A stretch of DNA of 64,000 nucleotides. It comes from Linanthus parryae (Eukaryota; Streptophyta; Magnoliopsida; Ericales; Polemoniaceae). A model generated the notes under the pieces. It saw only the letters and a list, made by a program, of their open reading frames with translations, ran no database searches and was not told the DNA's origin. The position numbers and the translations under genes are program-made. Every line of letters starts with the position of its first letter. Position 1 is the first letter of the stretch. Of the stretch, positions 21,370-34,332 are shown one piece after another. Where the stretch lies: the NCBI GenBank assembly GCA_023055425.1, contig JALGPY010000002.1, positions 154,081,345 to 154,145,344 of the forward strand, written 5' to 3'.

Positions 21370-23534
21370 ATCTCCCACTTGATGATACAAATCCATAATC
21401 TGTTAAGGACTAGATTTCTGTAAAAAATACTCATTAGAACATAGAAAATAAATGATACCAATAATCTGAACTACAGTGTATCCAAATAATCCAACATATT
21501 AAGCAACTAGGTGCAGCAAAGTTTCAGATAATCCTATTGACCAAACCTGGTCTCTAAACCAGCAAAATGGACATAAAAATACCTAAATTTCTCCCCATTT
21601 TTTACTTTCATCAAAAAAGACAAAGAGCATGTTATATCAAAGTTTTGAAAATAAGTAAAGAAAACTGTTTGAAAAGATAGAAGTTTTTCAAGACTTTTAA
21701 GAGGATTTCAAGGCCTTGAAAAAGATAGAAAGAATAGGCAAGAGTTAAGGGGTTGGGTCTCCATCTCCTTGCTGCTCTGCATCTTCTTGCGCACCATCTT
21801 CTTCAATATCCTCATCATCCTGATCTTTTTCTTAAGACACTTTATCACCAGCTTCACCTTCTCCCTCAAACAGATCAACTTCGATCACTATTTCTGGAAT
21901 GGTTGGCTTATTTTGCTTCTTCTTGACATCTTTAAGCAGCATTCCTGAATCCGGACTGTCAGCTTCTTCTTGCTATTGGTCTTCACCACCCTATTCCCCA
22001 ACCACTTGCTTACCCTTATCCTTCACTCCAGCAGTCTCATCCTGAGTTGTATGGTCACTGAAAAGTTTTTTGGTTTATCTAGCCTTTTTGGTTCCATCTG
22101 CAGCTTGAGAAACTTCATTTGCTTAAAGATGAAGCTATATATGATCTTGAAGATGTTTTCAACCATGTACTTCATTTGCTTAAACTCATTTCCATACTCA
22201 TGCTGATTCTCCTTCAGTTCATCCATGTCCTTCTCAAGTCCATCAAGTTTCTGAAGAACTAAGGAAATATCTTGAGGCTGGGAGGTTTTGCTTTAGGTAG
22301 GGGTCAAGGCCTTGGGTTTGAGAAACTTCTTGGAGTTTAGCTCTTCTTCAGTCAATTCTGAGTACAACTTCCATGTCTTAGCACTGGTTTTTACTACTCC
22401 AATTTTCTCAAATGCTTTCTCATCAAGCATACCAAAACCGGTAGTAATAGTTTCTTCCCTGTCAGTTGGAATTTCAAGGTGTCAAAAGAATGAGATGAGC
22501 AAATTAGCATATGGAAAATGATGCTTTCCCTGATTGGTTTGGAAATAAAGCATGTGTTCCATCACAATTTTTGTAAGATCAACATCATAACCATTTATAA
22601 CCAAGTATATTAGGTAAAACACTATTTTAGTTATCAACTCCTTTGATATCTCCCTTGGTACCACACATCACATCAAGATTGTGAACAAGACTTTGGCTTC
22701 AATAGTTAGCACAAAGTGTGTTAACTACTTGGATGTGGTATGGTTGTTGGGTAGAAAGAATTCTTCTTTAGCAAGTTTCAGGGCTTCACTTTTAGGAGGG
22801 TGATTGCTAGTGTCAAACCTCTTTGGACAGCCTAAAACATTGGCAAACTCAGAGTGATCTAATTCCATATTAATACCAGCAACTTTGGTTTGAATCACAA
22901 GGTTCACAGTATTCTTGAGTTGTCTCATGTTTAGGTAGAAGAATCTAGTGAGTCTAGGGTAAGCTATCTCTGGAGGTCTTAGAACAAACCAAAGAGAGTT
23001 TTTCTTCGGCATCTTAATGCACTCTATATTCATACCATTCAACATAGAAAGATTGACCATACTGCAGTAAGCAACTGATCTAGAAGCAAATCCATCTAGC
23101 CATTGACCTCTAGCAACATTTGTAAATGAACCACTTGTTATCAATGCCATATTTCTTACTAGTGGATTTCTTCTTTTCTGAATTAATCTGCAATGCCTTC
23201 TCAATGTTCTCTTCTGGATATCCTCTCTTAGTTTCCCTTTTCCCTTGTCTGCTTTAGTAGGCTTCTTCTCCAGCTTCTTAGGACTGACAGTCTGTTTTTA
23301 TGGAGCAGATTCAACTACCTTCATCTTCCTTTTCTTGCTGGAAGTGGGTGTCTGATCTTTCTTTGCCTTCTTCTTGGGAGGAGGAGGGGAAATGTCTTCT
23401 GCACTTGGAGTTCTTGAACTTGATTCACCACTAATGGTCTGAACATCTTCCTCAGTAGTCTTTCTTTTCTTTTCTGTAGTATCTTTTGAACCACCTGCCA
23501 TCTTGATTTTGTCAGAGGCTCTTCTAGTGCTCAT
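21370..23534 (-). pseudogene. Extra 3' ORF of the left copia element
   Basis: Begins MSTRRASDKIKMAGG at 23534 with a Lys/Ser/Pro-rich, nuclear-localisation-like region (PPPPKKKAKKD). After a stop and frame changes comes a folded region at 23204-22725: VARGQWLDGFAS, AYPRLTRFFYLNMRQL, then IQTKVAGINMELDHSEFANV. This resembles the putative plant transposon protein domain found in extra ORFs of some copia elements; I am moderately sure. Further pieces at 22664-22482 and 22226-22023 complete it. Role unknown (envelope-like has been proposed for relatives). Broken by several stops. Confidence 0.6.
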
Positions 23535-24004
23535 AAGGGTTTGAGATATAGAAGAGAAAGGTAGGAGAGATACAAAGGAGAGAAAGAGAGAAGAAGATAA
23601 ATACTGAAGAGTTTCAGTTTGAAAAGGAAACTGAATATTTTCCCGATCTTTTGAAGAATTGCTAAATCAGTTAGATTCAAAATTGTGTGTGCTGGCGGAA
23701 GTAAATAATATAATACTATTTTGACTGAAAAAGGGTTTTTGAAAAGTAAGGGGCAATTTTAAGAAATTATCTAAAGAGATAACACCCAACATTGTAAGAT
23801 CCATATTATTGACTAACCAGCAAACAGTTTTCTTTTCAAGGCTTTGGAAAGTATTTCAAGGCCTTGAAAAGCTGTATTGCAAAAGCACATAAAATCAAAG
23901 CTTTGAAAAGATTTTCAAGGCTTTAAAATATTTTCATGGCTTTGAAAATCAGTTCGAACCTTTGAAACACATAATACTTACCTTATACTTACCTGATACT
24001 CCCC

Positions 24005-25893
24005 CTAAACCAATGTTTCTTTATTTAGCATACCCAATTCTAATCTCAAGGCTGAGAATCTTTCATATGACAGTGGTTTAGTGAAGATATCTGCAAATTG
24101 CATGTTAGTGGAAACAATCTCAAGAATAATATCACCTTTCTCTGCATGATCTCTAATGAAGTGATGTCTAACATCAATGTGTTTTGTTCTTGAATGCTGA
24201 ACTAGATTCTTTGTTATTGATATTGCACTTGTATTGTCACACTTAATAGGTATATCTCTGAAATCAAATCCAAGGTCTCTCATTTGTTGAGCTATCCATA
24301 ACACTTGTGAGAAGCAAGCTCCAACAGCTATATATTCAGCTTCTGATGTTAATAGTGCAAATGAGTTTTGCTTCTTTCAATGCCAGCTGATTAATGATGA
24401 TCAAGGAAATTTAAAAATCCTGATGTACTCTTTCTATCAACTTTATATCCTGCAAAGTCAGCATCTAAATAGCCACACATAGATAAATTAGATTGTTTAG
24501 GATACCAAAGCCCTAAGTCTTTGGTACTATTGAGATATCTAAAGATTCTTTTGACAACATTCAAGTGTGATTCTTTAGAAACAGCTTGAAATCTATCACA
24601 GATACAAACACTGAACATGATATATAGTCTGCTAGCTGTGTGATATAGTAATGATCCAATCATACCTCTATTTTCTTTCACATTCACACTCTTATCATAT
24701 TCATCTTTGTCTAAAGACAATGTGGAGCTCATGGGGGTCTTGACTTCTTTGGATTGAGACATATTATATTTGCTCAGGAAGTCTCTTGTGTACTTGCTTT
24801 GATGTAGAAATATTCCCTTCTTCATCTGATGTATTTGAACTCCAATAAAGAAGTTCAACTCTCCCATCAAAGTCATTTCAAATTCCCTGCTCATAAGACT
24901 TGAGAATTCCTTGAAAAGAAGGTCATTAGTAGCTCCAAACAGAATATCATCAACATATATTTGAACTAAAAGCATATTTTTCTCATGAGTCTTTATGAAA
25001 AGAGTTTTTTCTACTAATCCTCTTTTGAAATCATTTACAAGTAAAAACTTTGACAACCTTTCATACCAAGCTCTTGGAGCTTTGTTCAAACCATAAAGAG
25101 CCTTGTCAAGTTTATAAACATGGCATGGAAACTTGTCATTTTCAAAACCTCGAGATTGAGCAACATAAAATTCCTCTTGCAAATAACCATTTAAGAATGC
25201 ACACTTCACATCCATTTGAAACAATTTCATGTTCTTGTAAGATGCAAATGCAAGTAGAATTCTAATTGCTTCTAACCTGACAACAGGAGTAAAAGTCTCC
25301 TCATAGTCAATATTTTCTTCTTGATCGTAGTCTTGAGCTACCAATCTGGATTTGTTTCTAATTACCTTTACATTCTCATCTAACTTGTTTCTGAATACCC
25401 ATCTGGTGCCAATAACAGACTGATTTCTTGGTGCATGAACTAAATTCCAAACCTTGTTCCTTTCAAACTCATTGAGTTGAATTTGCATAGCTATGATCCA
25501 GTCTGCTTCTTGTAATGCGTCCTTCACAGTTATGGGTTCTACAAGGGAAATAAAAACATTAAAAGCACAAATATTCTTTAACTGTGATCTAGTTTTTGTA
25601 CCAGTGGTTAGATCAGAAAGAATGTTATCAGCAGGATGAGATGAGAGATATTTAAATATCTTCCTTGGTATCCAAGGTTCAGGCTCACCAATATGTTTTT
25701 CAAGTCTTTGAGAACCTTGAAGTAGTAGTTTGATCATCTGTCTTTTCTGGAGGATTTGTTTCAAGGCTTTGAAACTCATTTTCAAGGCCTTGAAAATGCC
25801 TTCCGTGTTGTAAGTTTCCCTTGGAACCTTTTGAGGAATCTTCTTCATTGTCTGAATCATGCTTGTTCAGATTAAGATCTGCAAAAACATCAC
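24005..25893 (-). pseudogene. Reverse transcriptase-RNase H of the left copia element
   Basis: 25860-24391 is open over 489 residues and includes the whole palm: VIGTRWVFRNKLDENVK, MDVKCAFLNGYLQEEFYV, and the catalytic LVQIYVDDILFGAT (YVDD intact). RNase H continues with DADFAGYKVDRKSTSGF, then after a break near 24390 CDNTSAISITKN and HIDVRHHFIRDHAEKGDI to 24005. This is the best-preserved polymerase of the pair; the right copy lacks the same catalytic segment. Confidence 0.9.
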
Positions 25894-26840
25894 TCAAAGA
25901 ACCATCAAATCTTTCATCAAATATGATATGAATACTTTATTCAACAAGCTTGGTTCTCTTATTGTAAATTCTATAGGCTTTGCTTGACTGTGAATAACCA
26001 AGAAAATACCTTCATCACTTCTTGCATCAAACTTACTAAGATTATCCTTACCATTATTATGAACATAGCAGGTACAACCAAAATGTTTGAAGTAAGAAAT
26101 TTTTGGCTTTCTTCCTTTGAACAGCTCATAAGGAGTCTTCTTCAATATAGTTCTGATCAAGCACCTGTTTACAATATAGTTTGCAGTGTTCACATATTCT
26201 TCCCAATAGTTTTTTGGTAGTTTGTTCTCCAAAAGCATTGTTCTTGACATGTCTTCAAGTGTCATGTTCTTTCTATCAACAACTCCATTCTGTTGAGGAG
26301 TTCTAGGAAAAGAAAAGTTGTGAGAGATTCCATGCTTAGAAAAAAATAAATCAAACTCCAGTTGATCAAACTCTCTACTATGATCACGTCTAATTGAAGC
26401 AATATGTAGTTTTTTTTAGGTTTGAAGTTCTCTACTAAGCTTTGAAAATTCAGAGAGGTATAACCCAAGTATATCTAGAAATATCATCTACAATAACAAG
26501 CATGTACTTCTTACCCTTTGGAGTTGGAGTTCTCATAGGACCACAGAGATCCATATGCAGTCATGCAATGGGTCTAGTAGTACTTACAAAGTTGTTTAGT
26601 TTGAAAGAGCTTCTGGTCTGCTTGCCTTGTGCACATGCTTTGCATACTTATTCATCTTTGAACTTTATAGAGGGTAGACCTCTCACTAAGTTCTTAGAGA
26701 CTAGCTTGTTCAACGTGTGCAAGCTAATGTGTCCTAACTTTCTATGCGAAAGCTTTGAATCTTTTTTCAAGGCCTTGAGACACTTCAAATTTTCTCCTGT
26801 AAGTTTGTTAGTTTGAAAAGAATAGACATTGTTTGACATA
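25894..26840 (-). pseudogene. Integrase of the left copia element
   Basis: The zinc region SHRKLGHISLHTLNKLVSK near 26750 lacks the usual Trp before its first His. The catalytic core is interrupted by frameshifts around 26262-26620 and is readable only in pieces (QNGVVDRKNMTLEDM-like, split at 26265). The C-terminal part continues in 26265-25894 (NRCLIRTILKKTPYELFKG). Confidence 0.8.
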
Positions 26841-27169
26841 GAGGCTGTGAGGATGCAACGTATTTCTCATTTTTCACCACACATTTCTCTTTGTCAAAAA
26901 TAACTTTATTACCATTATCACAAAGCTGAGATACACTAAGCAAGTTGAATTTCAAACCATCAACCAAATGCACATCAAATGGAGTTTTCAGAATTTTTAC
27001 CAACTTTACCAATACTTAGAATGTTGCATTTTCCTTTGTCACCAAGCGTGATTGAACCTTCAGATTGCTCTTTCAATTCTGAGAATAAAGATCTCTTTTC
27101 ACTCATGTGTTTGGAGCAACCACTTTCCATAAACCATTTCTGTTCTTTGCTCTTGATGGCAACCTGCAA
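26841..27169 (-). pseudogene. Protease of the left copia element
   Basis: WFMESGCSKHMS: copia aspartic proteases have Asp-Ser/Thr-Gly here, but the codon at 27125-27127 reads Glu (GAA). The following SITLGDKGKCNIL and LVDGLKFNLLSVSQLCDNG match the family. A frameshift near 26990 splits it. With Asp changed to Glu the protease would be inactive or badly impaired. Confidence 0.8.
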
Positions 27170-27369
27170 ACAAAATTCACTGTCTTACCCAGCTGTTAAA
27201 TCAAATGTGGAATTTAGATTCATACTAAGGGTCAACCATGTTAGGTGGTATAACCCCTCTAGGAACCCAAATCTGTCTAACTTGCCCTTTGAGTTGAACT
27301 GGAAAAGTATTCCTCATTACGTGAGGGTCTCTTCTTCAGAAAGGTCAAGTCACCTTAACATGACCAATT

Positions 27370-28865
27370 TATTGCAGTAATGGCATTTAGAAGTTTCCCA
27401 GTTAAGGTAGTCTTTTGTTTATCCAATTCTTGAACTTGATGCCTTAGATTAACAATGCTGTTATTCAAAAGAGAGTTCTCAGTTACTACTTTCTTGACTT
27501 GTGTTTTCAAGGATTTGAAATTGGTTTTCAAGGCCTTGAAATCAATGTCAGATTTCTTTTGAGAAATTTCAAGGTTCTGATTCAGAAAAACAAGATGTAA
27601 GTTTCTTTTTTCTGCTAATGAACTTTTTCTTTTAAAACTCTGATCTCTTTCAGATAGTCCTCTTCATTTAAAAGCATTGTTCTAAGAAAATCAGAGAGGG
27701 CTTCTGTTGATTTTGAAATTAAGCATTTTATCATTACCTCAATTTTCTTTTCAGAACTTTCATCATGCTTGGCCAAAAAGCATAGGTTGGCATGTTCTTC
27801 TTCAGATTCAGAGTCACTTGAGGATTCAGAATCACTCCAACATGCTTTCATATGTTTCTTTTTCTTTCATGGGCTTTCTTTTGAAAGTTTTTGCTTTTCT
27901 GGTGTGGACTGTCTCTGATCAAATGTCCTGCATCACCACACTCAAAGCAATTCATTACGTTAGGCTTATGACCATGTGAAGAAGATTTACCTTTGTAGTC
28001 TTTGCTACTGGAGGATCTGTGTCTGTCTCTGTTAAAGTATTCGTTTCTATATTTGTTCCTCATTTTGAGGAATCTGGTCAAGACTTTGGAAGTCAAAGCA
28101 AAGAGATCTTCATCATCATCTTCTTCAATTTCAAGGCTTTGAGATGGCTCATTCTCCTTTGCGTTGAGATCTAAATTCCTAACACCTTCTAGTAACTCCC
28201 CATCAACTTCATTCATGGATATTTCATGTGTAAGAAGTTTTCCTTGCAGATCATCAAGTTGAAGTGATGATAGATATTGAACTTCTTCAATAGCAGTAGT
28301 CTTTGGTTCCCATTTTTCTTTAGGAAGACTTCTCAGAATCTTTCTAACCTTTTCTTCATTGGAAATGTTCTTTCCCAATGAATCAAGATTGTTTACAATA
28401 TCAGTGAATCTATTGAACATGTCTTTGATTGATTCATCTCCATTCATCTTGAACAACTCATATTGTCTAAGATATATGTTGATCTTGGTTTTCTTGACTT
28501 GGATGGTTCCTTCAAAAGTCACCACAAGCTTATCCCAGATCTCCTTGTCAGTTTAGCAACCTGAAATCCCGTTAAATTCATCTGCACTCAAACACAATAT
28601 AAGACATTCTTAGCTTTATAATTTTCGGAAAATTGTTCTAGTTCATAAGCAGACAGTGAATCTTCAGTTTTTTGAGTTCTAATCCCATTCTTTTCTATGT
28701 AGAAAGTATGAGGACCATTCTGTATGATATTCCAAAGCTCTATGTCTTAATCAATGATGAACGTTATCATCAAGGCTTTCCAGTGAACAAAGTTATCATC
28801 ACATAAGAGAGGAGGTCTGTTAACAACTCTTCCCTGAGAGAAACCGCATCACATATAGTACTCAT
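27370..28865 (-). pseudogene. Gag of the left copia element
   Basis: ATG at 28865. The best open part is 28525-27848: KINIYLRQYELFKMNGDESIKD-type capsid sequence (retrotran-gag family), DDLQGKLLTHEISMNEVD, and a zinc knuckle CFECGDAGHLIRDS whose last Cys has become Ser. Acidic 27851-27615 and a helical tail with the palindrome-encoded heptads near 27500-27545 follow. Confidence 0.82.
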
Positions 28866-28878
28866 AATCACAAGATGG

Positions 28879-29049
28879 TTAAATCTATGAGTTTCAACTC
28901 CTTGAAATCAAAAGAGTTGTTGTAGAAAAGTTAATTCTATTTCAAGCCTTGAAATGAGTTTCAAACCCTTGAAATAAAAAATGTTTTGTTTGCTCCAAAT
29001 AAGCTAAGTATAGAACTGAAAAGTAAATGCAAGAGACAGAAGATATATA
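28879..29049 (-). repeat. Remnant of the left element's 5' LTR
   Basis: About 170 bp matching the middle of the LTR at 20290-20460. Both sides are lost, together with the tRNA primer site that should separate it from gag. Confidence 0.8.
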
Positions 29050-29271
29050 GAGAAGGCACTACGGATCTTGCATTTACTTTTCAGGTCTTGAAATAAAACC
29101 TCTTGCATTATGTACTTAGCTTAGAGAAGTAGAATGAGATTGTAGGTTCAATGCGATCTGTAGAGAAGGCACTACAGATCTGTAACTTTTCAAGTCTTGA
29201 AATAAAACCTCTTTCATTCTACCTAGTGGATTTCTTATTCTCCGAATAGGAATGCAAGAGGTCAATGGGAT
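29050..29271. other. Joint between the two inverted copia elements
   Basis: Two direct copies of a GAGAAGGCACTACRGATCT word (about 29050 and 29163) alternate with LTR-like fragments (TCTTGAAATAAAACCTC). The patchwork looks like a rearrangement joint rather than a clean insertion: no 5-bp target duplication flanks the element that starts at 29272. Confidence 0.55.
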
Positions 29272-30502
29272 TGTAAGTTCAACACAGTTTCAAGACTTGA
29301 AGTAGCTAGTCTATTTCAAGGCCTTGAAACAGCTTTTAAAGCCTTGAAACTGACTATGCTTTATATGCATGAACTTAGGGGGAGTTTCTGATCTTGATTC
29401 AACTCCTAAACCCCTGTTCTTTATTAATTGATACTATATGATGAAAGAAAAAGTAATTTGACACAGTTTACAGTATCTAATATCATATGTTTGACTACAT
29501 TTTGTAGGGGAATTTTATTTCCTATTTTTCAGGATTTGTTTCGTAACCTGAGTTTTGCAGGAAAGGAAATTATATGATGATTTGATTCTGTGATCAATCC
29601 TGCTGTGTTTGGAAGTTTCCTAACTGTTGTTCATACAATATCAAATCAGTATCCATGAAGATATTGATCAAACTATATTGTTGAAGATGTTGTTAGAGAA
29701 GTCAAAGCTGAAGCTACAAAATAGGGAAGTTTGTTATGAGAAGATCCTCAAGATCTGCATTTCAAACTGCTCTATAAAAGAGAGAAAGCTGAAGCTATGA
29801 AATGGGACAATTAGAAGAGACACTCAAAAACATTCAAGTATCGACAAGCAACAAAGAAGCAGATTCATTTCTCTCAATCCAATCATCATAAGAACACTGC
29901 ATACTCACTGCAGATTCAGTTCTAGTGTTCTTCTCATCCGAACTTCGTTTGTATATCATTTTGATAATACTGCTAGTTCTTATTCTCAAGGATTGTTCAA
30001 GGTGAACAATATAGAATTCTTAGTTAATCTGATAGCTAGAGCAGGTACTAGATAGGATAGTTAGAACCACATGCTGTAACATAGTAAGGCATCTCTCTGT
30101 GCTTGAGATCTAGGGCTTAGCTGTGGATTAATAAGAACTGTGTTGAAAATCATGCAGGGAGAAGATCCCTGAGGTAGAGACGTAGGTACAAGTGGACTGA
30201 ACTCTATATATCTTGTGTCTCTTGCATTTACTTTTCAGTTCCATACTTAGTACTTTTGCAGCATTCAAAACAATTTCATTTCAAGGGTTTAAAAACTCAT
30301 TTCAAGGCCTTGAAATAGACTTATCTTTTTATACTATAATTGTTTTTATTGCAAGGGCTTGAAACTCATTTCAAGGCCTTGAATCACTATACAAATCTTT
30401 TGAAACCACTATTCTTGCAAGTTTAGCAAAAGTTTGCATACTCTATTCAACTCCCCTTCTAGAGTATTGATCAAGTATTTCTACCTACTGTACACCCCTT
30501 CA
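29272..30502 (+). repeat. 5' LTR of the right copia element
   Basis: 1,231 bp, TGTAAGTTCAAC to CCCCTTCA. Contains perfect 16-bp palindromes at 29314-29329 and 30300-30315 and several one-mismatch versions. Confidence 0.92.
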
Positions 30503-30504
30503 AT

Positions 30505-30516
30505 TGGTATTAGAGC
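30505..30516 (+). promoter_or_regulatory. Primer binding site, variant initiator Met
   Basis: TGGTATTAGAGC, one base (T for C) different from the usual TGGTATCAGAGC, placed immediately after the 5' LTR. Confidence 0.8.
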
Positions 30517-30551
30517 TTGTATCACTGCATATATTTAACCATCTTGTGATT

Positions 30552-31979
30552 ATGAGTACTGTAGGTGATGGTGGTTTCTCTCAGGGAAAAGCTGCTAACA
30601 GACCTCCTCTCTTGTGTGGAGACAATTTTTGTCCACTGAAAAGCTTTGATGAAAATGTTCTTCATTGATCAAGATATGGAACTATGGACTATTATTCATA
30701 ATGGTCCTCACACTTTCAACATAGAGAAAGATGAGATTAGAACTCTCAAATCTGAAGATACTCTCTCCTCTTTTGAGTTAGAAGATTTTTCTAAAAATCA
30801 TTAAGCAATGAATCACTTATATTGTGCTTTGAGTGCATATGAGTTTAACATGATATCAAGTTGCAAGACTGCCAAGGAGATCTGGGATAAGCTTGTGGTG
30901 ACCTTTGAAGGAACCTGTTAAGTCAAGAAAACCAAGATCAACATATATCTCAGGCAATATGAGCTATTCAAGATGAATGGAGATGAGTGAATAAGATACA
31001 TGCTCAAAAGATTCACTGACATTGTCAACAATCTTGATTCATTGGGAAAACACATTTCCAATAAGGAAAAGGTTAGAAAGATTATGAGAAGTCTTCCAAA
31101 GGCAAAATTGGAACCAAAGACTACTGATATTGAGGAAGCTCAAGATCTCTCATTACTTCATCTTGATGACCTACAAGGAAAACTCCTTACACATGAAATA
31201 TCCATGAATGAAGTTGATGAAGAACTACCAGAAGGTGTCAAGAACCTATCTCTCAAGGCAAAGGAGATCGAACCATTTCAATGACTTGAAACTGAAGATT
31301 ATGGAGAAGATCCATTTGCTTTGAATTCCAAAGCCTTGACCAGAATTCTTAAAATGAAGAGGAAATTCGGTAACAAGGACTTCAGCAGAGACAGACACAG
31401 ATCATCCAGTAGCAAAGATTACAAAGGTAAATCCTCTTCACATGGTAACAAGCCTAAAGTCATTAATTTCTTTGAGTGTGGTGATGCAGGACACTTGATC
31501 AGAGACTGTCCACACAAAAAGAGCAAGAACTTTCAGAAGAAAGACCATGATAAAGGAAAGAAAGCTATGATAGACTCCTGGGGTGATTCAGAAACCTCAA
31601 GTGACTCTGAATCTGAAGAAGAACATGCAATCCTATTCTTTATGGCTAAGCATGATGAAAGTTCTGAAAAGAACATTGAGATAATGGTAAACTGCTTGAT
31701 TTAAAAACCAACAGAAGTCCTCTCTGATTATCTTAGAACAATGCTTTTAAATGAAGATGACTATATGAAATCAGAGTTTTGAAAGAAGAAGTTCATGAGC
31801 AAGCAAAAGAACACTTGCATCTTGTTTTCCTGAATCAGAATCTTGAAATCTCTACGAAGAAAAATGACAGTGATTTCAAGGCCTTGAAAACAAGTTTCAA
31901 AGCCTTGAAAACACAAGTCAAGGAAGTAGTCACTGAAAACTCTCTATTGAGTGATAACATTGTTAATCTAAAACATTAA
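30552..31979 (+). pseudogene. Gag of the right copia element
   Basis: ATG at 30552 (MSTVGDGGFSQGKAANRPPL), then a frameshift near 30630 and several stops. Capsid-like sequence runs to 31284. The zinc knuckle near 31465-31510 reads FFECGDAGHLIRDCPH: the first Cys is Phe, whereas the left copy lost the last Cys. The tail (31779-31979) has two tandem heptads, FKALKTS FKALKTQ, encoded by a palindrome doublet. Confidence 0.82.
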
Positions 31980-32158
31980 GTTGATGAATTGGATAAACAA
32001 AATACTACTCTAACTGAGAAATTTTAAGAATCTGAACCAATCAAAAAAGGCTTGCAGGCTCAGAACTTGAACTTGATTCTTGGAGGTAGCTTAAAGTCTG
32101 TTCACAAAACTGATATTGGATACAATCCAAATTTCCCAAAAAGAACAATACCAGATTT

Positions 32159-32780
32159 GTGAAAGGTGGAAGCAGAGCATATCCTAAGTGCCATTACTGC
32201 AATAAGATTGGTCATGTTAAAATGACTTGTCCTTTCAGAAGAAGAGACCCTCACATAATGAGGAATACTTTTCCATTCCAACTCAAAGGACAAGTTAGAC
32301 AGATTCGGGTTCCTAAAGGGGTTAGACCACCTAACATGGTTGACCCTGAATATGAATCTAAATTCAGCACTTGGTCTTACAGCTGGGTAAGGCAGTGAAT
32401 GGTGTTTGCAGGTTGTCACCAAGATCAAAGAACTGAAATGATTTATGGATAGTGGTTGCTCAAGACACATGAGTGGAAAGAGATCTCTATTCTCAGAACT
32501 GAAAGAGAAATCTGAAGGATCAATTACACTTGGTGAAAAAGGCAAATGCAATATTCTTGGTATTTCTAAAGTTGGTACAGACTCTGAAAATTCCATTTCT
32601 GATGTATATCTAGTTGATGGTTTGAAATTTAACTTGTCTAGTGTATCTCAGCTTTGTGATAATGATAACAAGGTTATCTTTGACCAAGAGAAATGTGTGG
32701 TGCAAAATGAGAAATATGGCAATTGCATCCTCTTTGCCTCTAGGTCAAACAATGTCTTTTTCAAACTAACAAAGTTGTAG
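32159..32780 (+). pseudogene. Protease region of the right copia element
   Basis: A second zinc-finger-like segment (YPKCHYCNKIGHVKMTC, near 32180) is followed by WFMDSGCSRHMSG, with the catalytic Asp codon at 32448-32450, then LVDGLKFNLSSVSQLCDND. Unlike the left copy the DSG triad is intact; a stop at 32398 and frame changes interrupt the polyprotein. Confidence 0.82.
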
Positions 32781-32788
32781 GAGAAAAC

Positions 32789-33706
32789 TTGAAGTGTCTC
32801 AAGGCCTGCAAAGATGATTCAAAGCTTTGGCACAGAAATTTGGAACACATTAGTTTGCATACCTTGAACAAGCAGGTTTCCAAGGACTTAGTAAGAGGTC
32901 TAGCCTCTATCAAGTTCAAAGATGAAGAAGTATACAAGACATGTGCGCAAGGCAAGCAAAATAGAAACTCATTCAAACCAAAGAACTTTGTAAGTACTAC
33001 AAGACCCTTTGAATTATTGCATATGGATCTCTGTGGTCCTATGAGAACTCCAAATCCAAAGGGTAAGAATTACATGCTTGTTATTGTGGATTATTTTTCT
33101 AGATATACTTGGGTTATGTTTCTTAGAGGAAAATCTAAAGCTCTCATTGAATTTTCAAAGATTTGTAGAGAACTTCAAACCTTGAAAAACCTACATATTG
33201 CTTCAATCAGAAGTGATCATGGTAGAGAGTTTGATCAACTAGAATTCGATGTATTCTGTTCTAAGCATTGTATCTCTCACAACTTTTCTGATCCTAGAAC
33301 TCCTCAACAGAATGGAGTTGTTGAAAGAGAGAACATGACTCTTGAAGACATGTCAAGAACAATACTTCTTGGAAACAAATTGCCAAAGCATTATTGGGCA
33401 GAAGCTGTGAATACAGCAATTTATATTCTTAACAGGTGCTTGATCAAACCTATTCTGAAGAAGACCCATTATGAGCTGCTCAAAGGAAGAAATCCAAACA
33501 TTTCTTACTTCCAACCTTTTGGTTGTACTTGTTTGTCCAAAATAATAGTAAGGACAATCTTGGTAAGTTTGATGCAAGAAGTGATGAAGGTATTTTTCTT
33601 GGCTATTCACAGACAAGCAAAGCCTATAGAGTTTACAATAAGAGAACCAAGCTTGTTGAAGAAAGCATTCATGTTATATTTGACGAACGCTATGATGGTT
33701 CTTTGA
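32789..33706 (+). pseudogene. Integrase of the right copia element
   Basis: 305 residues open. The zinc region has LWHRNLEHISLHTLN, but the later CxxC pair is damaged (YKTCAQGKQ, first Cys lost). The catalytic triad is present: Asp in LLHMDLCGPM, Asp in SIRSDHGREF, Glu in QNGVVERENMTL. A frameshift at about 33530 moves the C-terminal part into the frame starting 33523. Confidence 0.88.
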
Positions 33707-34332
33707 GTGATGGTTTTGCAGATCTCAATCTGAACAAGCATGATTCAGATACAGAAGAAGAATCCTCAAAAGGATCCAAGGAAATGTCAGAGGAACAAAG
33801 CAGGCATTTTCAAGGCCTTGAAACTAAGGTCCAAAGCCTTGAAACAGAATCTCCAGAGAAGACAAGAAAACAAGATACTACTTCAAGTTCTCAAAGACTT
33901 AAAAAAAAAATTGGAGAGCCTGAACCTTGGAAACCAAGGAAGAGATTTAAATATCTCTCATCTCATCCTGCTGATAACATTATTTCTGATCCAAGCACTG
34001 GTACACAAACCAGATCACAGTTGAATAAACCTTGTGCTTTTAATGCTTTTATATCTCTTGTAGAACTTAAAACTGTGAAGGAAGCATTACAAGAAGCAGA
34101 CTGGATTATAGCTATGCAAAGTTAACTCATTGAGTTTGAAAGGAACATGGTCTGGAATCTAGTTCGTCCTCCAAGAAATCAGTCTGTCATTGACACCAGA
34201 TGGGTATTCAGAAATAAGTTAGATGAGAATGGAAAGGTAATCAGGAACAAAGCTAGATTGGTAGCTAAGGATACAATCAAGACGAAGGTATTGACTATGA
34301 AGAAACATTTGATCCTATTTCCAGTCTTATGA
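33523..34332 (+). pseudogene. Integrase tail and RT N-terminus, right copia element
   Basis: Contains GKFDARSDEGIFLGYSQTSKAYRVYNKRT (integrase end; only fragments are diagnostic), the Glu-rich linker RHFQGLETKVQSLET made by a palindrome doublet at 33808, and RT start TRWVFRNKLDENGKVIRNKA. At about 34325 the sequence jumps to a point past the catalytic site. Confidence 0.82.

Larger units (their letters stand above)
20141..29049 (-). mobile_element. Copia element, left member of the inverted pair
   Basis: Read on the minus strand: partial 5' LTR (29049-28879), gag (28865-27400), protease, integrase, reverse transcriptase and RNase H (27169-24005), an extra 3' ORF (23534 to about 21750), purine tract, 3' LTR (21369-20141). 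Order protease-integrase-RT is Ty1/copia. The extra ORF after RNase H resembles the SIRE/Maximus group. The 5' LTR has lost both ends, including the primer site, leaving about 170 of 1,229 bp, so this copy could not have transposed in its present form. Confidence 0.88.
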